64,000 nucleotides of DNA, from assembly GCF_030167915.1 (NCBI RefSeq), contig NZ_JARGNB010000002.1, positions 1,054,001 to 1,118,000 of the forward strand. The letters are read 5' to 3'. Positions 54,929 to 64,000 of the stretch are shown piece by piece (position 1 is the stretch's first letter; each line of letters opens with the position of its first letter). This DNA is from Aquabacterium humicola (GTDB lineage Bacteria; Pseudomonadota; Gammaproteobacteria; Burkholderiales; Burkholderiaceae_C). The notes under the pieces were generated by a model. That model was given only the letters and a program-made list of their open reading frames with translations, searched no databases and was not told the origin of the DNA. Both the position numbers and the translations under genes were made by a program.

Positions 54929-57061
54929 ATGGATGCCACACCGAAGAAGGTTGCGATCCTGGGCGGCGGCGCGTCGGCGCTGACGGTCGCGTGGGCGCTG
55001 ACCAGCCAGCCCGACTGGCGCCAGCGCTACGCCTCGATCACGGTCTACCAGCAGGGCTGGCGCCTCGGCGGCAAGGGCGCCAGCGGCCGTGGCCCCGACG
55101 GCCGCATCGAGGAGCACGGGCTGCACGTCTGGATGGGCTGGTACCAGAACGCCTTCCGCATCATGCGCGAGGCCTATGCCGAGCTCGGCCGGGCCGCCGG
55201 CGCGCCGCTGGCGAACTGGGACGACGCGTTCAAGCGCCACGGCTTCATCGACCTCGGCGAACAGGTGAAGGGGCGCTGGATCGACTGGCCGCTCGAATTC
55301 CCGATCACCGACGATGCGCCGGGCTTGGGCGGCGAATTCGGCACGCTGGCCGACTACATCGACGAGACGCTGCAGTCGCTGCACCGGCTGCTCGACGGCA
55401 CGCTGTTCACGGCGCCCACGTCGTCGACGGCACCCGCGCACGGGTTGATCGACAAGCTGCTGCAGTCGGTCGAGCACGTGCTGCGCCTGGTCGAGGACGT
55501 CGCCGACATCGCCGCCGCCGAGCTGCTGCTGCATGCCGCGCGCGGCCACAGCGCGCGGCTGCGCCAGGGTGCGGATCCGGACGAGGTGCGCGGCCCGCTG
55601 GTGGCGCTGCTGCGCGAGGTCCGGCGCCGGCTGCTCGCGCACATCGAAGCCCATCTCGAGGGCGACACCGAGGCGCGCCGGCTGTTCATCATCGTCGACA
55701 TCGGGCTCGCCTGCACCGCGGGCGTGCTGGAACGCGGGCTGGAGCAGGGCGCGCACGCTCTCGACGCGATCGACCACCTGGACTTCCGCGCCTTCCTGCG
55801 CGAGAGCGGGGCGCTCGATTCGAGCGTCGAGTCCTCGCTGGTGCGCGCGTTCTACGACCTGCTGTTCGCCTACCGCGACGGCAACCCGGACGACCAGCGC
55901 GTCGCAGCCGGGGTCGCGCTGCGGTTCATCTTCCGCATGGTGCTGACCTACAAGGGAGCCATCTTCTGGAAGATGCAGGCGGGCATGGGGGACACCGTGT
56001 TCACGCCGATGCACCAGGTTCTCGAGAAGCGCGGCGTTCGCTTCGAGTTCTTCCATCGTGTGCACAACCTCGAACTGAACGCCGACAAGACCGCCGTCGA
56101 ACGCATCCACGTCGGCCGGCAGGCGACGCTGCGCGAGGGCGACACCTACCGCCCCTATGTGGACGTCAAGGGCCTGCCGTGCTGGCCCAATACGCCGCTG
56201 TACGCGCAACTGGTCGAAGGCGACGAATTGAAGGCGCAGGGCATCGACCTGGAGTCGATGTGGTCGCCGTGGGTCGAGCGCGAGGTGCCGGTGATCCTCG
56301 AACGCGGGCGCGATTTCGACCTCGTTGTCTTCGGCATCTCGATCGCCAGCATCCCGTACGTCGCCGGCGAGCTGCTGGCGGCCAGCCCGGCGTGGCAGGC
56401 GAGCGTGGCCGGCGTCGAGACCGTGCGCACGCAGGCCGCACAGCTGTGGCTTCAACCCACGCAGCAGGCGCTCGGCTGGACCTTGCCCAGCGCGGTGACC
56501 GATGCCTACCCCGAACCGCTGGACACCTGGGCCGACATGACCCACCTGCTGCCGCGCGAGGACTGGGCGGACGACGCGACGCCGGGCACGCTGACCTACT
56601 TCTGCGCGCCGATGCCCGGCGGCATCCCGCCGCTGGACGACCGCGCCGCCCCCGCGCGCGAGGACGCGCAGGTCCGGGCCAACGCGCTGCAGTGGCTGGA
56701 GCAGTGGGCGACGGTGATGTGGCCGCAGGCCGGCGATCCGGCCACGCCGGGCCGCGGCTTCGACTGGTCTTTGCTCATGGCGCCGGCCGATCGGCAGGGC
56801 CGCGCGCGCTTCGACGCGCAGTACTGGCGCGCGAACATCGATCCGTCGGAGCGCTACGTGCTGTCGGTGCCGGGGTCGACGGCGGTGCGGCTGCGGGCCG
56901 ACCGGCGCGACTTCGAGAACCTGTTCATCACCGGCGACTGGATCTACACCGGCGTCAATGCCGGCTGCGTCGAGGGCACGGTGATCTCGGGGCTGCTGAC
57001 CGCCAACGCGATCGGCGGCGTGCCCGCGTTGTCGGAGATCGTCGGCTACGCCAGCCCCTGA
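54929..57061 (+). CDS. FAD-dependent oxidoreductase, amine-oxidase-like (tandem copy 2)
   Basis: A 710-residue flavoprotein with N-terminal KVAILGGGASALTVAWALTS and a Rossmann glycine loop, then the second FAD region GWRLGGKGASGRG and EEHGLHVWMGWYQNAFR. A long, mostly helical insertion (about 165-310) is not usual in the family. The end carries the typical flavin contact ENLFITGDWIYTGVNAGCVE near residue 675. It is larger than and only distantly similar to its neighbour at 53211-54905. A perfect AAAAGGAG ribosome site precedes it. It converges on an acetyltransferase gene. Function unknown. Confidence 0.83.
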   Translation: MDATPKKVAILGGGASALTVAWALTSQPDWRQRYASITVYQQGWRLGGKGASGRGPDGRIEEHGLHVWMGWYQNAFRIMREAYAELGRAAGAPLANWDDAFKRHGFIDLGEQVKGRWIDWPLEFPITDDAPGLGGEFGTLADYIDETLQSLHRLLDGTLFTAPTSSTAPAHGLIDKLLQSVEHVLRLVEDVADIAAAELLLHAARGHSARLRQGADPDEVRGPLVALLREVRRRLLAHIEAHLEGDTEARRLFIIVDIGLACTAGVLERGLEQGAHALDAIDHLDFRAFLRESGALDSSVESSLVRAFYDLLFAYRDGNPDDQRVAAGVALRFIFRMVLTYKGAIFWKMQAGMGDTVFTPMHQVLEKRGVRFEFFHRVHNLELNADKTAVERIHVGRQATLREGDTYRPYVDVKGLPCWPNTPLYAQLVEGDELKAQGIDLESMWSPWVEREVPVILERGRDFDLVVFGISIASIPYVAGELLAASPAWQASVAGVETVRTQAAQLWLQPTQQALGWTLPSAVTDAYPEPLDTWADMTHLLPREDWADDATPGTLTYFCAPMPGGIPPLDDRAAPAREDAQVRANALQWLEQWATVMWPQAGDPATPGRGFDWSLLMAPADRQGRARFDAQYWRANIDPSERYVLSVPGSTAVRLRADRRDFENLFITGDWIYTGVNAGCVEGTVISGLLTANAIGGVPALSEIVGYASP

Positions 57062-57080
57062 CGAGGCCGTCGTTGCGACC

Positions 57081-57683
57081 TCACTGGCCGGGGAAGGGCG
57101 GCAGCAGCAGCAGGTGCAGCCGCGTCAGCACCGCGTCGTCCGGATGCGGCGTCGCGGTGAATCCGCAGTGCTGCAGCATGCGCAAGGTGGATTCGTCGCC
57201 GCAGTGCACGTCGGCGCGCAGCCATTGCAGCCGGCGGCGCGACGCGGCGCGCACCAGCGCCAGCAGCGCCCGCGTGCCGAGCCCCAGGCGCTGCCAGCCC
57301 TCGGCGACCACCAGCGCGATGTCGGCGCTGCCGGTGCTGCCGTCGATCACGAAGCGCAGCTCGCCGACGATGCGCTCGCCGCCCTCGTCGGGCACCGTGA
57401 TCACGAAGCCGACCTCGTGGTCGGGGTCGATGTCGGTCAGCGCCGCGAGGCGCGCGTCCGACAGGCCGGCGGCGGTCGTGCCGTAGCGCGCCTGGCGGCT
57501 CGCGGGGCCGAGCGCGGCGATGAAGCGGCCCAGCGCGGCACGGTCACGCGGGCTCACCGGCCGCACGCGCACCGGCGTGCCGTTCGCCAGCCGCCATTGC
57601 GTGCCGGCGTCGGCGGTGATGCGGCAGGCAGCCGGTGCATGCACCGCCGGGGCGGTGGACTGCAGGAGGGTGGTGCTCATCAT
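57081..57683 (-). CDS. GNAT-family acetyltransferase
   Basis: A roughly 200-residue acetyltransferase. A GNAT fold is seen from VRVRPVSPRDRAALGRFIAA near residue 35 to the acetyl-CoA loop VAEGWQRLGLGTRALLALV (QRxGxGx) and LRADVHCGDESTLRMLQHCG. The start is uncertain: Met codons occur at 57683 and 57680, and a third lies at 57749, 66 bases further upstream. The family with this N-terminal RVRPVSPRDRAAL motif often acetylates proteins, such as CoA ligases, but the target here is unknown. Two short repeats of the GTGACATATTC motif are in this genome region; one lies 82 bp upstream. Confidence 0.85.
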   Translation of the reverse strand: MMSTTLLQSTAPAVHAPAACRITADAGTQWRLANGTPVRVRPVSPRDRAALGRFIAALGPASRQARYGTTAAGLSDARLAALTDIDPDHEVGFVITVPDEGGERIVGELRFVIDGSTGSADIALVVAEGWQRLGLGTRALLALVRAASRRRLQWLRADVHCGDESTLRMLQHCGFTATPHPDDAVLTRLHLLLLPPFPGQ

Positions 57684-57764
57684 CGCGGTGTCCGTCGGGA
57701 GGGCTTGATGGGCACTGTAAGGAGCCGCCCTCGAATCCCCGATGAACAATGCAGCCGTCCCGGA

Positions 57765-57777
57765 GTGACATATTCAC
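57765..57777. promoter_or_regulatory. GTGACATATTCAC motif
   Basis: A short inverted motif (GTGA, five bases, TCAC) in the 148-bp gap upstream of the acetyltransferase gene. Its first 11 bases also occur at 49197-49207, in front of the Crp-like gene. It may be a site of that regulator. I see nothing else notable in 57684-57831. Confidence 0.45.
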
Positions 57778-57831
57778 CCCCGCGCGACAAGCGCTGACGC
57801 CGGCGACATCGCGCCGGCGCAGTGAGCACGC

Positions 57832-58077
57832 TCAGCGCTTGCCGATGGCCTCGTAGCGCGCGGCCAGCTTGGCGGCGAAATGCGGGTCGTTGGGGTCCAG
57901 GGGCTTCGTCGGATCGTCGACGATGACCTGCGGCGCCGCGGCGCGGCAACCGCTGTCGGCGGCCGGCTTGTCGGCGGCCGCGGCCTGCGACGGTGCCAGC
58001 AGCAGCACGCTGCCGCCGAGCAGCAGCATCACGGGCAGGCACATCCACACGATCGGGGAGAGGCGGGGCAGTTTCAT
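57832..58077 (-). CDS. Small exported or membrane-anchored hypothetical protein
   Basis: An 81-residue protein. The N-terminus (SPIVWMCLPVMLLLGGSVLL, about residues 7-28) is a signal anchor or signal peptide. The rest is short, acidic and Pro-rich (VIVDDPTKPLDPNDPHFAA). A lone Cys is present. The start is well placed; no family is recognised. It is on the same strand as spoT and the acetyltransferase but separated from both. Confidence 0.6.
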   Translation of the reverse strand: MKLPRLSPIVWMCLPVMLLLGGSVLLLAPSQAAAADKPAADSGCRAAAPQVIVDDPTKPLDPNDPHFAAKLAARYEAIGKR

Positions 58078-58208
58078 GGCGCGGTTCCTGGGTGATTCGA
58101 CGTGGTCGTCGAGGGTTGGCCCCAGTCTAGGAAGCGCGCCCGGCGCGCGTTGCTAACTCGCGCCTACGGGGATGCGAAGAGATTGCTAAGCGGCCGCCGC
58201 GACGGCCG

Positions 58209-60491
<2,283 letters not shown>

Positions 60492-60541
60492 GGCCCGAAT
60501 TTAGCCTGCTTTGACGGGCGCGCCGTGGCGCGCGGGAAAGC

Positions 60542-60564
60542 AAAAAGGGCACCCGAGGGTGCCC
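60542..60564 (-). terminator. Rho-independent terminator after rpoZ
   Basis: On the minus strand GGGCACCC and GGGTGCCC form a perfect 8-bp stem with a 2-base loop (60547-60564), followed by TTTTT (60546-60542). A true intrinsic terminator for the gmk-rpoZ transcript. spoT, starting 50 bp later, must be reached by read-through or its own promoter. Confidence 0.85.
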
Positions 60565-60592
60565 ATTTGCAATGATCTGGAAACGCCGTGCC

Positions 60593-60796
60593 TCAGATCG
60601 GCACGCGGCGCAGCATCTCGATGCCGACTTCGCCCGCGGCAATTTCGCGCAGCGCGGTGACGCCGGGCTTGTTCTTGGTCTCGATCTTGGGCGCGTGGCC
60701 CTGGCTCAGCATGCGGGCGCGGTAGGTCGCGGCGAGCACGAGCTGGAAGCGATTCGGGATCTTCTGCAGGCAGTCTTCGACGGTGATGCGGGCCAT
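60593..60796 (-). CDS. rpoZ: RNA polymerase omega subunit
   Basis: A 67-residue subunit that helps assemble RNA polymerase and, in proteobacteria, forms part of a ppGpp site. It has the conserved start [20 protein letters not shown] and [16 protein letters not shown]. Length is on the short side of the family. It precedes spoT and follows gmk, the usual arrangement. It is separated from spoT by the terminator at 60542-60564. Confidence 0.96.
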   Translation of the reverse strand: MARITVEDCLQKIPNRFQLVLAATYRARMLSQGHAPKIETKNKPGVTALREIAAGEVGIEMLRRVPI

Positions 60797-60836
60797 GGGC
60801 GTCCTGGTGGATTTCGAAGTCTGTTCGAAGCTCGGT

Positions 60837-61514
60837 TCAGATCAGATTCAGCGCGGCGAAGACCTGCGACTTGTTGCGCAGTTGAGCGGCGTACTTCAGG
60901 CGCTGCGAGTGCACGACGGTCTTCAGGTCGAAAAGCGCCGTTTCGAACAAAGAATTGATTATAACGAAGTCGAAGTGCCGGGCCTGTGCGACTTCCTCGC
61001 GGGCGTTGGCCATGCGCTCCTCGATGACCTCGGGATGGTCCTCGCCGCGGCGCTGCAGGCGCTGCTTCAGCTCCTGCCAGCTCGGCGGCAGGATGAAGAT
61101 CAGCACCGCGTGCGGGAAGAGCTTCTTGATCTGCAGCGCGCCCTGGAAGTCGATCTCCAGCACCACGTCCTCGCCTTCGGCCAGGCGCTTCTCGACCGCC
61201 GAGCGCGAGGTGCCGTAGAGGTTGCCGTGCACCTCGGCCCACTCGAAGAAGTCGCCATGCGCGACCATCGCGCGAAACGTCGGCTCGTCGATGAACCAGT
61301 ACTCGCGGCCGTGCTGCTCCTGGCCCCGCGGCTGACGCGTGGTGTGCGAGACCGACACCGCGAGGTGCGAATCCAGCTCCAGCAGCGCCTTGACCAGGCT
61401 GGACTTGCCGGCGCCCGACGGCGCGGCGACGACGAAGAGGTTGCCGGGCGTCTCGATCGGCGATGCAGAGCCGGCGGCTGCAAGGGGCCCGGCGGGCGCG
61501 GGGGTGTCGCTCAT
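60837..61514 (-). CDS. gmk: Guanylate kinase
   Basis: Phosphorylates GMP to GDP. A 225-residue kinase with the P-loop [18 protein letters not shown] near residue 28, the GMP-binding [17 protein letters not shown] and the [13 protein letters not shown] stretch, all typical of Gmk. It has an Ala/Pro/Ser-rich N-terminal extension of about 25 residues. It starts 10 bp after the yicC stop and precedes rpoZ, so the order is yicC-gmk-rpoZ leftward. Confidence 0.95.
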   Translation of the reverse strand: MSDTPAPAGPLAAAGSASPIETPGNLFVVAAPSGAGKSSLVKALLELDSHLAVSVSHTTRQPRGQEQHGREYWFIDEPTFRAMVAHGDFFEWAEVHGNLYGTSRSAVEKRLAEGEDVVLEIDFQGALQIKKLFPHAVLIFILPPSWQELKQRLQRRGEDHPEVIEERMANAREEVAQARHFDFVIINSLFETALFDLKTVVHSQRLKYAAQLRNKSQVFAALNLI

Positions 61515-61524
61515 CTGATCGGCC

Positions 61525-62445
61525 TCACTCGATGTTCTGCACCTGCTCGCGCATCTGCTCGATCGCCACCTTCATCTCGACCGAGACGTTGGTCAGCTCC
61601 AGCGCCGACGACTTCGAACCCAGCGTATTCGCCTCGCGGTGCAGTTCCTGGATCAGGAAGTCCAGCCGCTTGCCGAGCTCGCCGCCGGCCTTCAGCAGCC
61701 GCGTGATCTCGTCGAGGTGGGCCTTGAGGCGCGACAGTTCCTCGGCGACGTCGATGCGCAGCGCGTAGGCGGCGGCTTCGTTGAGGGCGCGCTCCTGCAG
61801 CGCCTCGGGCTTGACGGTGCTCGCCGCGCCGGCATTGGCCAGCGCCTCGTGCCAGCGCTCGAGGAAGCGCTGCTGCTGGCGCTGCACGACCTGCGGCACC
61901 AGCGGCTCGGCCTGCGCGGCCAGTTCGCGCAGGCGGCCGATGCGTTCGCTCAGGATCGCGACGAGGCGGGCGCCTTCGCGGGCCCGCGCCTCGCGCATCG
62001 CCTCGACGGCTGCGCGGGCGGCTTGAAGCACCGCATCGTCCAGCCGTTCGGTGGCGGCCGCGCCGCGGCACCAGTTCAGCGCCTCGCTGGTGCTGAACGA
62101 GCGGGCGTTGGGCAGGAAGGACTGCACGGTGGATTCCAGCTGAGCAAGCCGCATCAGCTGTTCCGGTTGCGGCTGCGGCCAGGCGTTGTCGGACTCGCGC
62201 TGCGTCGCGACCCGCAATTCGATCTTGCCGCGCTTGAACACCTGGCCGACGAGCTCGCGCAGCGCCGGTTCGAGGCCGCGCAGCTCATCGGGCAGCCGCA
62301 GCGACAGGTCGAGGAAGCGGCCGTTGACGGACCTGAGCTCGACCGTCGCGGCCGACCCCGCACCTGGGGAAGCCGGCGCCGTTTCGGCAGGTGCTGCAGC
62401 CGCTGCGCTGGCGCTGCCGAAACCGGTCATGCTGTAGACTGCCAT
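61525..62445 (-). CDS. yicC: YicC-family endoribonuclease
   Basis: A 306-residue protein of the YicC/YloC family; the E. coli member is an RNase that acts on small RNAs. Family stretches are the start [33 protein letters not shown], and the C-terminal [38 protein letters not shown]. An Ala/Pro-rich insertion of about 20 residues follows the N-terminus, more than in E. coli. Only 30 bp separate its ATG from the divergent kinase ATG. Same operon as gmk. Confidence 0.94.
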   Translation of the reverse strand: MAVYSMTGFGSASAAAAAPAETAPASPGAGSAATVELRSVNGRFLDLSLRLPDELRGLEPALRELVGQVFKRGKIELRVATQRESDNAWPQPQPEQLMRLAQLESTVQSFLPNARSFSTSEALNWCRGAAATERLDDAVLQAARAAVEAMREARAREGARLVAILSERIGRLRELAAQAEPLVPQVVQRQQQRFLERWHEALANAGAASTVKPEALQERALNEAAAYALRIDVAEELSRLKAHLDEITRLLKAGGELGKRLDFLIQELHREANTLGSKSSALELTNVSVEMKVAIEQMREQVQNIE

Positions 62446-62475
62446 CGACTATTCGTTCGAGCGAAATCACCAATT

Positions 62476-63444
62476 ATGTCAAAGCCAAAACCCGCCCCTT
62501 TGCCTGCGGGCACGGTGGTCGGGGGGTACTCGATCGTCAAGAAACTGGCGGCCGGTGGCTTTGGGGTGGTCTACCTCGCCGAGGATGCCGACCGGCACCT
62601 GGTGGCGGTGAAGGAATACCTGCCGGCGTCGCTGGCCGAACGTTCGCCCGGTGAACTGACGCCACGCGTCAAGCCCGAGAAGCAGCCGCTGTACCGGTTG
62701 GGCCTGAAGAGCTTCTTCGAAGAAGGCCGGTCGCTCGCGCAGATCTCGCATTCCAGCGTCGTCTCGGTGCTGAATTTCTTCCGCGAGAACGAAACCGTCT
62801 ACATGGTGATGAACTACCTGCAGGGCGATACCCTGCAGGATTTCATCGTCACCGCGCGCGACCTCAAGCGCGACAAGGTGTTCCGCGAGTCGACGATCCG
62901 CAGCCTCTTCGACGAGATCCTGCGCGGCCTGCGCATCGTGCACCAGCACAAGATGCTGCACCTGGACATCAAGCCGGCGAACATCTTCATCACCAACGAC
63001 AACAAGGCGGTGATGCTCGACTTCGGCGCTGCGCGCGAAGTGCTGAGCAAGGAAGGCAATTTCATCCGGCCGATGTACACGCCCGGCTTCGCCGCGCCCG
63101 AGATGTACCGCCGCGACGGCACGCTGGGCCCGTGGACCGACATCTACGCAATCGGCGCCTGCATCTATGCCTGCATGCAGGGCTATCCGCCGAACGACGC
63201 GCCGCAGCGGCTCGAGAAGGATCGCCTCGCGCTGTCGCTGTCGCGGCTGCGCAATGTCTACTCGGACAACCTGATCGAGGTCACCGAGTGGTGCATGTCG
63301 CTCGATCCGCTGTCGCGGCCGCAGAGCGTGTTCGCGCTGCAGAAGGAGCTGTCGCGCGAGACCGAACGCCGCTACACCAAGCTCAGCTTCAGCGAGCGGC
63401 TGAAACTGCAGATCGAGAACCTGAAGTCCGGCGCCAAGCCGTGA
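62476..63444 (+). CDS. Ser/Thr protein kinase (soluble, HLD variant)
   Basis: A 322-residue soluble kinase. The glycine loop is LAAGGFGVVYLAED, with the Lys in VAVKEYLPAS; the catalytic loop is MLHLDIKPANIF and the activation segment LDFGAAREV. The Arg of the usual HRD is Leu here (HLD), as in kinases not needing activation-loop phosphorylation, while the Asp, Asn and DFG are kept. There is no membrane segment. Its promoter must overlap the divergent yicC gene. A PP2C phosphatase gene follows 13 bp later, forming a kinase-phosphatase pair. Confidence 0.92.
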   Translation: MSKPKPAPLPAGTVVGGYSIVKKLAAGGFGVVYLAEDADRHLVAVKEYLPASLAERSPGELTPRVKPEKQPLYRLGLKSFFEEGRSLAQISHSSVVSVLNFFRENETVYMVMNYLQGDTLQDFIVTARDLKRDKVFRESTIRSLFDEILRGLRIVHQHKMLHLDIKPANIFITNDNKAVMLDFGAAREVLSKEGNFIRPMYTPGFAAPEMYRRDGTLGPWTDIYAIGACIYACMQGYPPNDAPQRLEKDRLALSLSRLRNVYSDNLIEVTEWCMSLDPLSRPQSVFALQKELSRETERRYTKLSFSERLKLQIENLKSGAKP

Positions 63445-63457
63445 TCCGGAGCGCGCG

Positions 63458-64000
63458 ATGAGGTTCTCCGTCTACCAGGTCAGCCGCAAGGGCGGCCGCG
63501 AGAAGAACGAAGACCGGATGGGGTATTGCTATACCCGCAGTTCTGGCCTCTTTGCGCTGGCCGACGGCATGGGCGGACATCCGGAGGGCGAGGTCGCCTC
63601 GCAGCTGGCGCTGCAGACGATGGCCGCGCTCTACCAGCGCGATGCCAAGCCGGGCCTGAAGGACCCGCTGCGCTTCCTGCACGACGCCATCCTCGCCGGT
63701 CACCACCAGCTGCTGCGCTACGCCACCGACAAGGCGCTGCTCGACACGCCGCGCACCACCATCGTCGCCTGCGTGCTGCAGGGGAACGCGGCGTACTGGG
63801 CGCACTGCGGCGATTCGCGCCTGTACCTCGTTCGCGGCGACAAGCTGATCGCCCGCACGCGCGACCATTCGTACACCGAGCTGCAGGACACGATGGCGCA
63901 GGTGGTGCCGATCGCGCAGCGCTTCAACCGCAACGTGCTGTTCACCTGCCTCGGCTCGCCCGGCAAGCCGGTGGTCGACACCGCCGGGCCCCTGCTGATG
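63458..64000 (+). CDS. PP2C-family protein phosphatase (3' end outside window)
   Basis: The first 181 codons of a metal-dependent Ser/Thr phosphatase. Metal-binding motifs are visible: REKNEDRMGY, ALADGMGGHPEGEVAS and HCGDSRLYLVR, all with the expected Asp residues. It dephosphorylates targets of the adjacent kinase by analogy with other PknB/PstP-like pairs. The C-terminal part, including the last metal site, is cut by the window end. Confidence 0.9.
   Translation, partial: MRFSVYQVSRKGGREKNEDRMGYCYTRSSGLFALADGMGGHPEGEVASQLALQTMAALYQRDAKPGLKDPLRFLHDAILAGHHQLLRYATDKALLDTPRTTIVACVLQGNAAYWAHCGDSRLYLVRGDKLIARTRDHSYTELQDTMAQVVPIAQRFNRNVLFTCLGSPGKPVVDTAGPLLM

Overview
The window is one block of GC-rich chromosome with dense genes and very short gaps. 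GTG starts are common, and operons are packed with 4-base ATGA/GTGA overlaps. The gene content (a complete five-step hut pathway with hutF and hutG, fused isobutyryl-CoA mutase, a PEP-CTERM protein, SpoT with RpoZ, Gmk and YicC, and an NrtR-controlled NAD salvage operon) fits a free-living betaproteobacterium of the order Burkholderiales, close to the Rubrivivax/Leptothrix/Methylibium group. This is inferred from gene content and base composition, not from a database search. I saw no rRNA, tRNA, CRISPR array, transposase or prophage gene.

Layout. 1-5587: NAD salvage. pncA, pncB, nadE and nadM-Nudix run leftward and the NrtR repressor is divergent. 5591-10350: a small membrane protein, a cNMP-binding patatin phospholipase, an AraC/GyrI-like regulator with an isochorismatase-type hydrolase, and a PEP-CTERM exported protein. 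10500-15962: a dimethylglycine/sarcosine dehydrogenase-like flavoprotein, a HAD phosphatase, a methionine aminopeptidase, and an exported protein resembling a degenerate M61 peptidase. 16126-24677: histidine utilisation. hutC-D-I-G-(acetyltransferase)-F run leftward and hutU-hutH rightward, with a palindromic HutC-type operator between them. 24692-28665: a periplasmic binding protein and a SsuABC/TauABC-type importer. A 427-bp spacer between the importer's permease and ATPase genes carries two inverted copies of a structured repeat.

28851-34832: an exported metallo-beta-lactamase-fold enzyme, a cyclase-ATPase-TPR protein, and two genes for probable surface or secreted proteins. 34994-43739: an unusual leftward operon of five genes: a lipoprotein with seven cysteine-rich repeats, a caspase-like protein with a long charged coiled coil, a membrane Ser/Thr kinase, an OmpA-like protein and a TPR-GGDEF diguanylate cyclase. 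I consider this the best candidate for an undescribed system: an envelope-to-cytoplasm signalling or regulated-proteolysis module.

43896-48980: fused isobutyryl-CoA mutase, a divergent AraC-type regulator with a perfect 18-bp palindrome between them, and GreB. 49239-57061: a Crp-like regulator that keeps cAMP-contact residues, a second cyclase-ATPase-TPR protein with two zinc ribbons, and two tandem FAD oxidoreductases. All four are on one strand and look like a self-contained cyclic-nucleotide module. 57081-64000: an acetyltransferase, a small exported protein, spoT, rpoZ, gmk and yicC (leftward), then a divergent Ser/Thr kinase and PP2C phosphatase pair, the latter cut by the window end.
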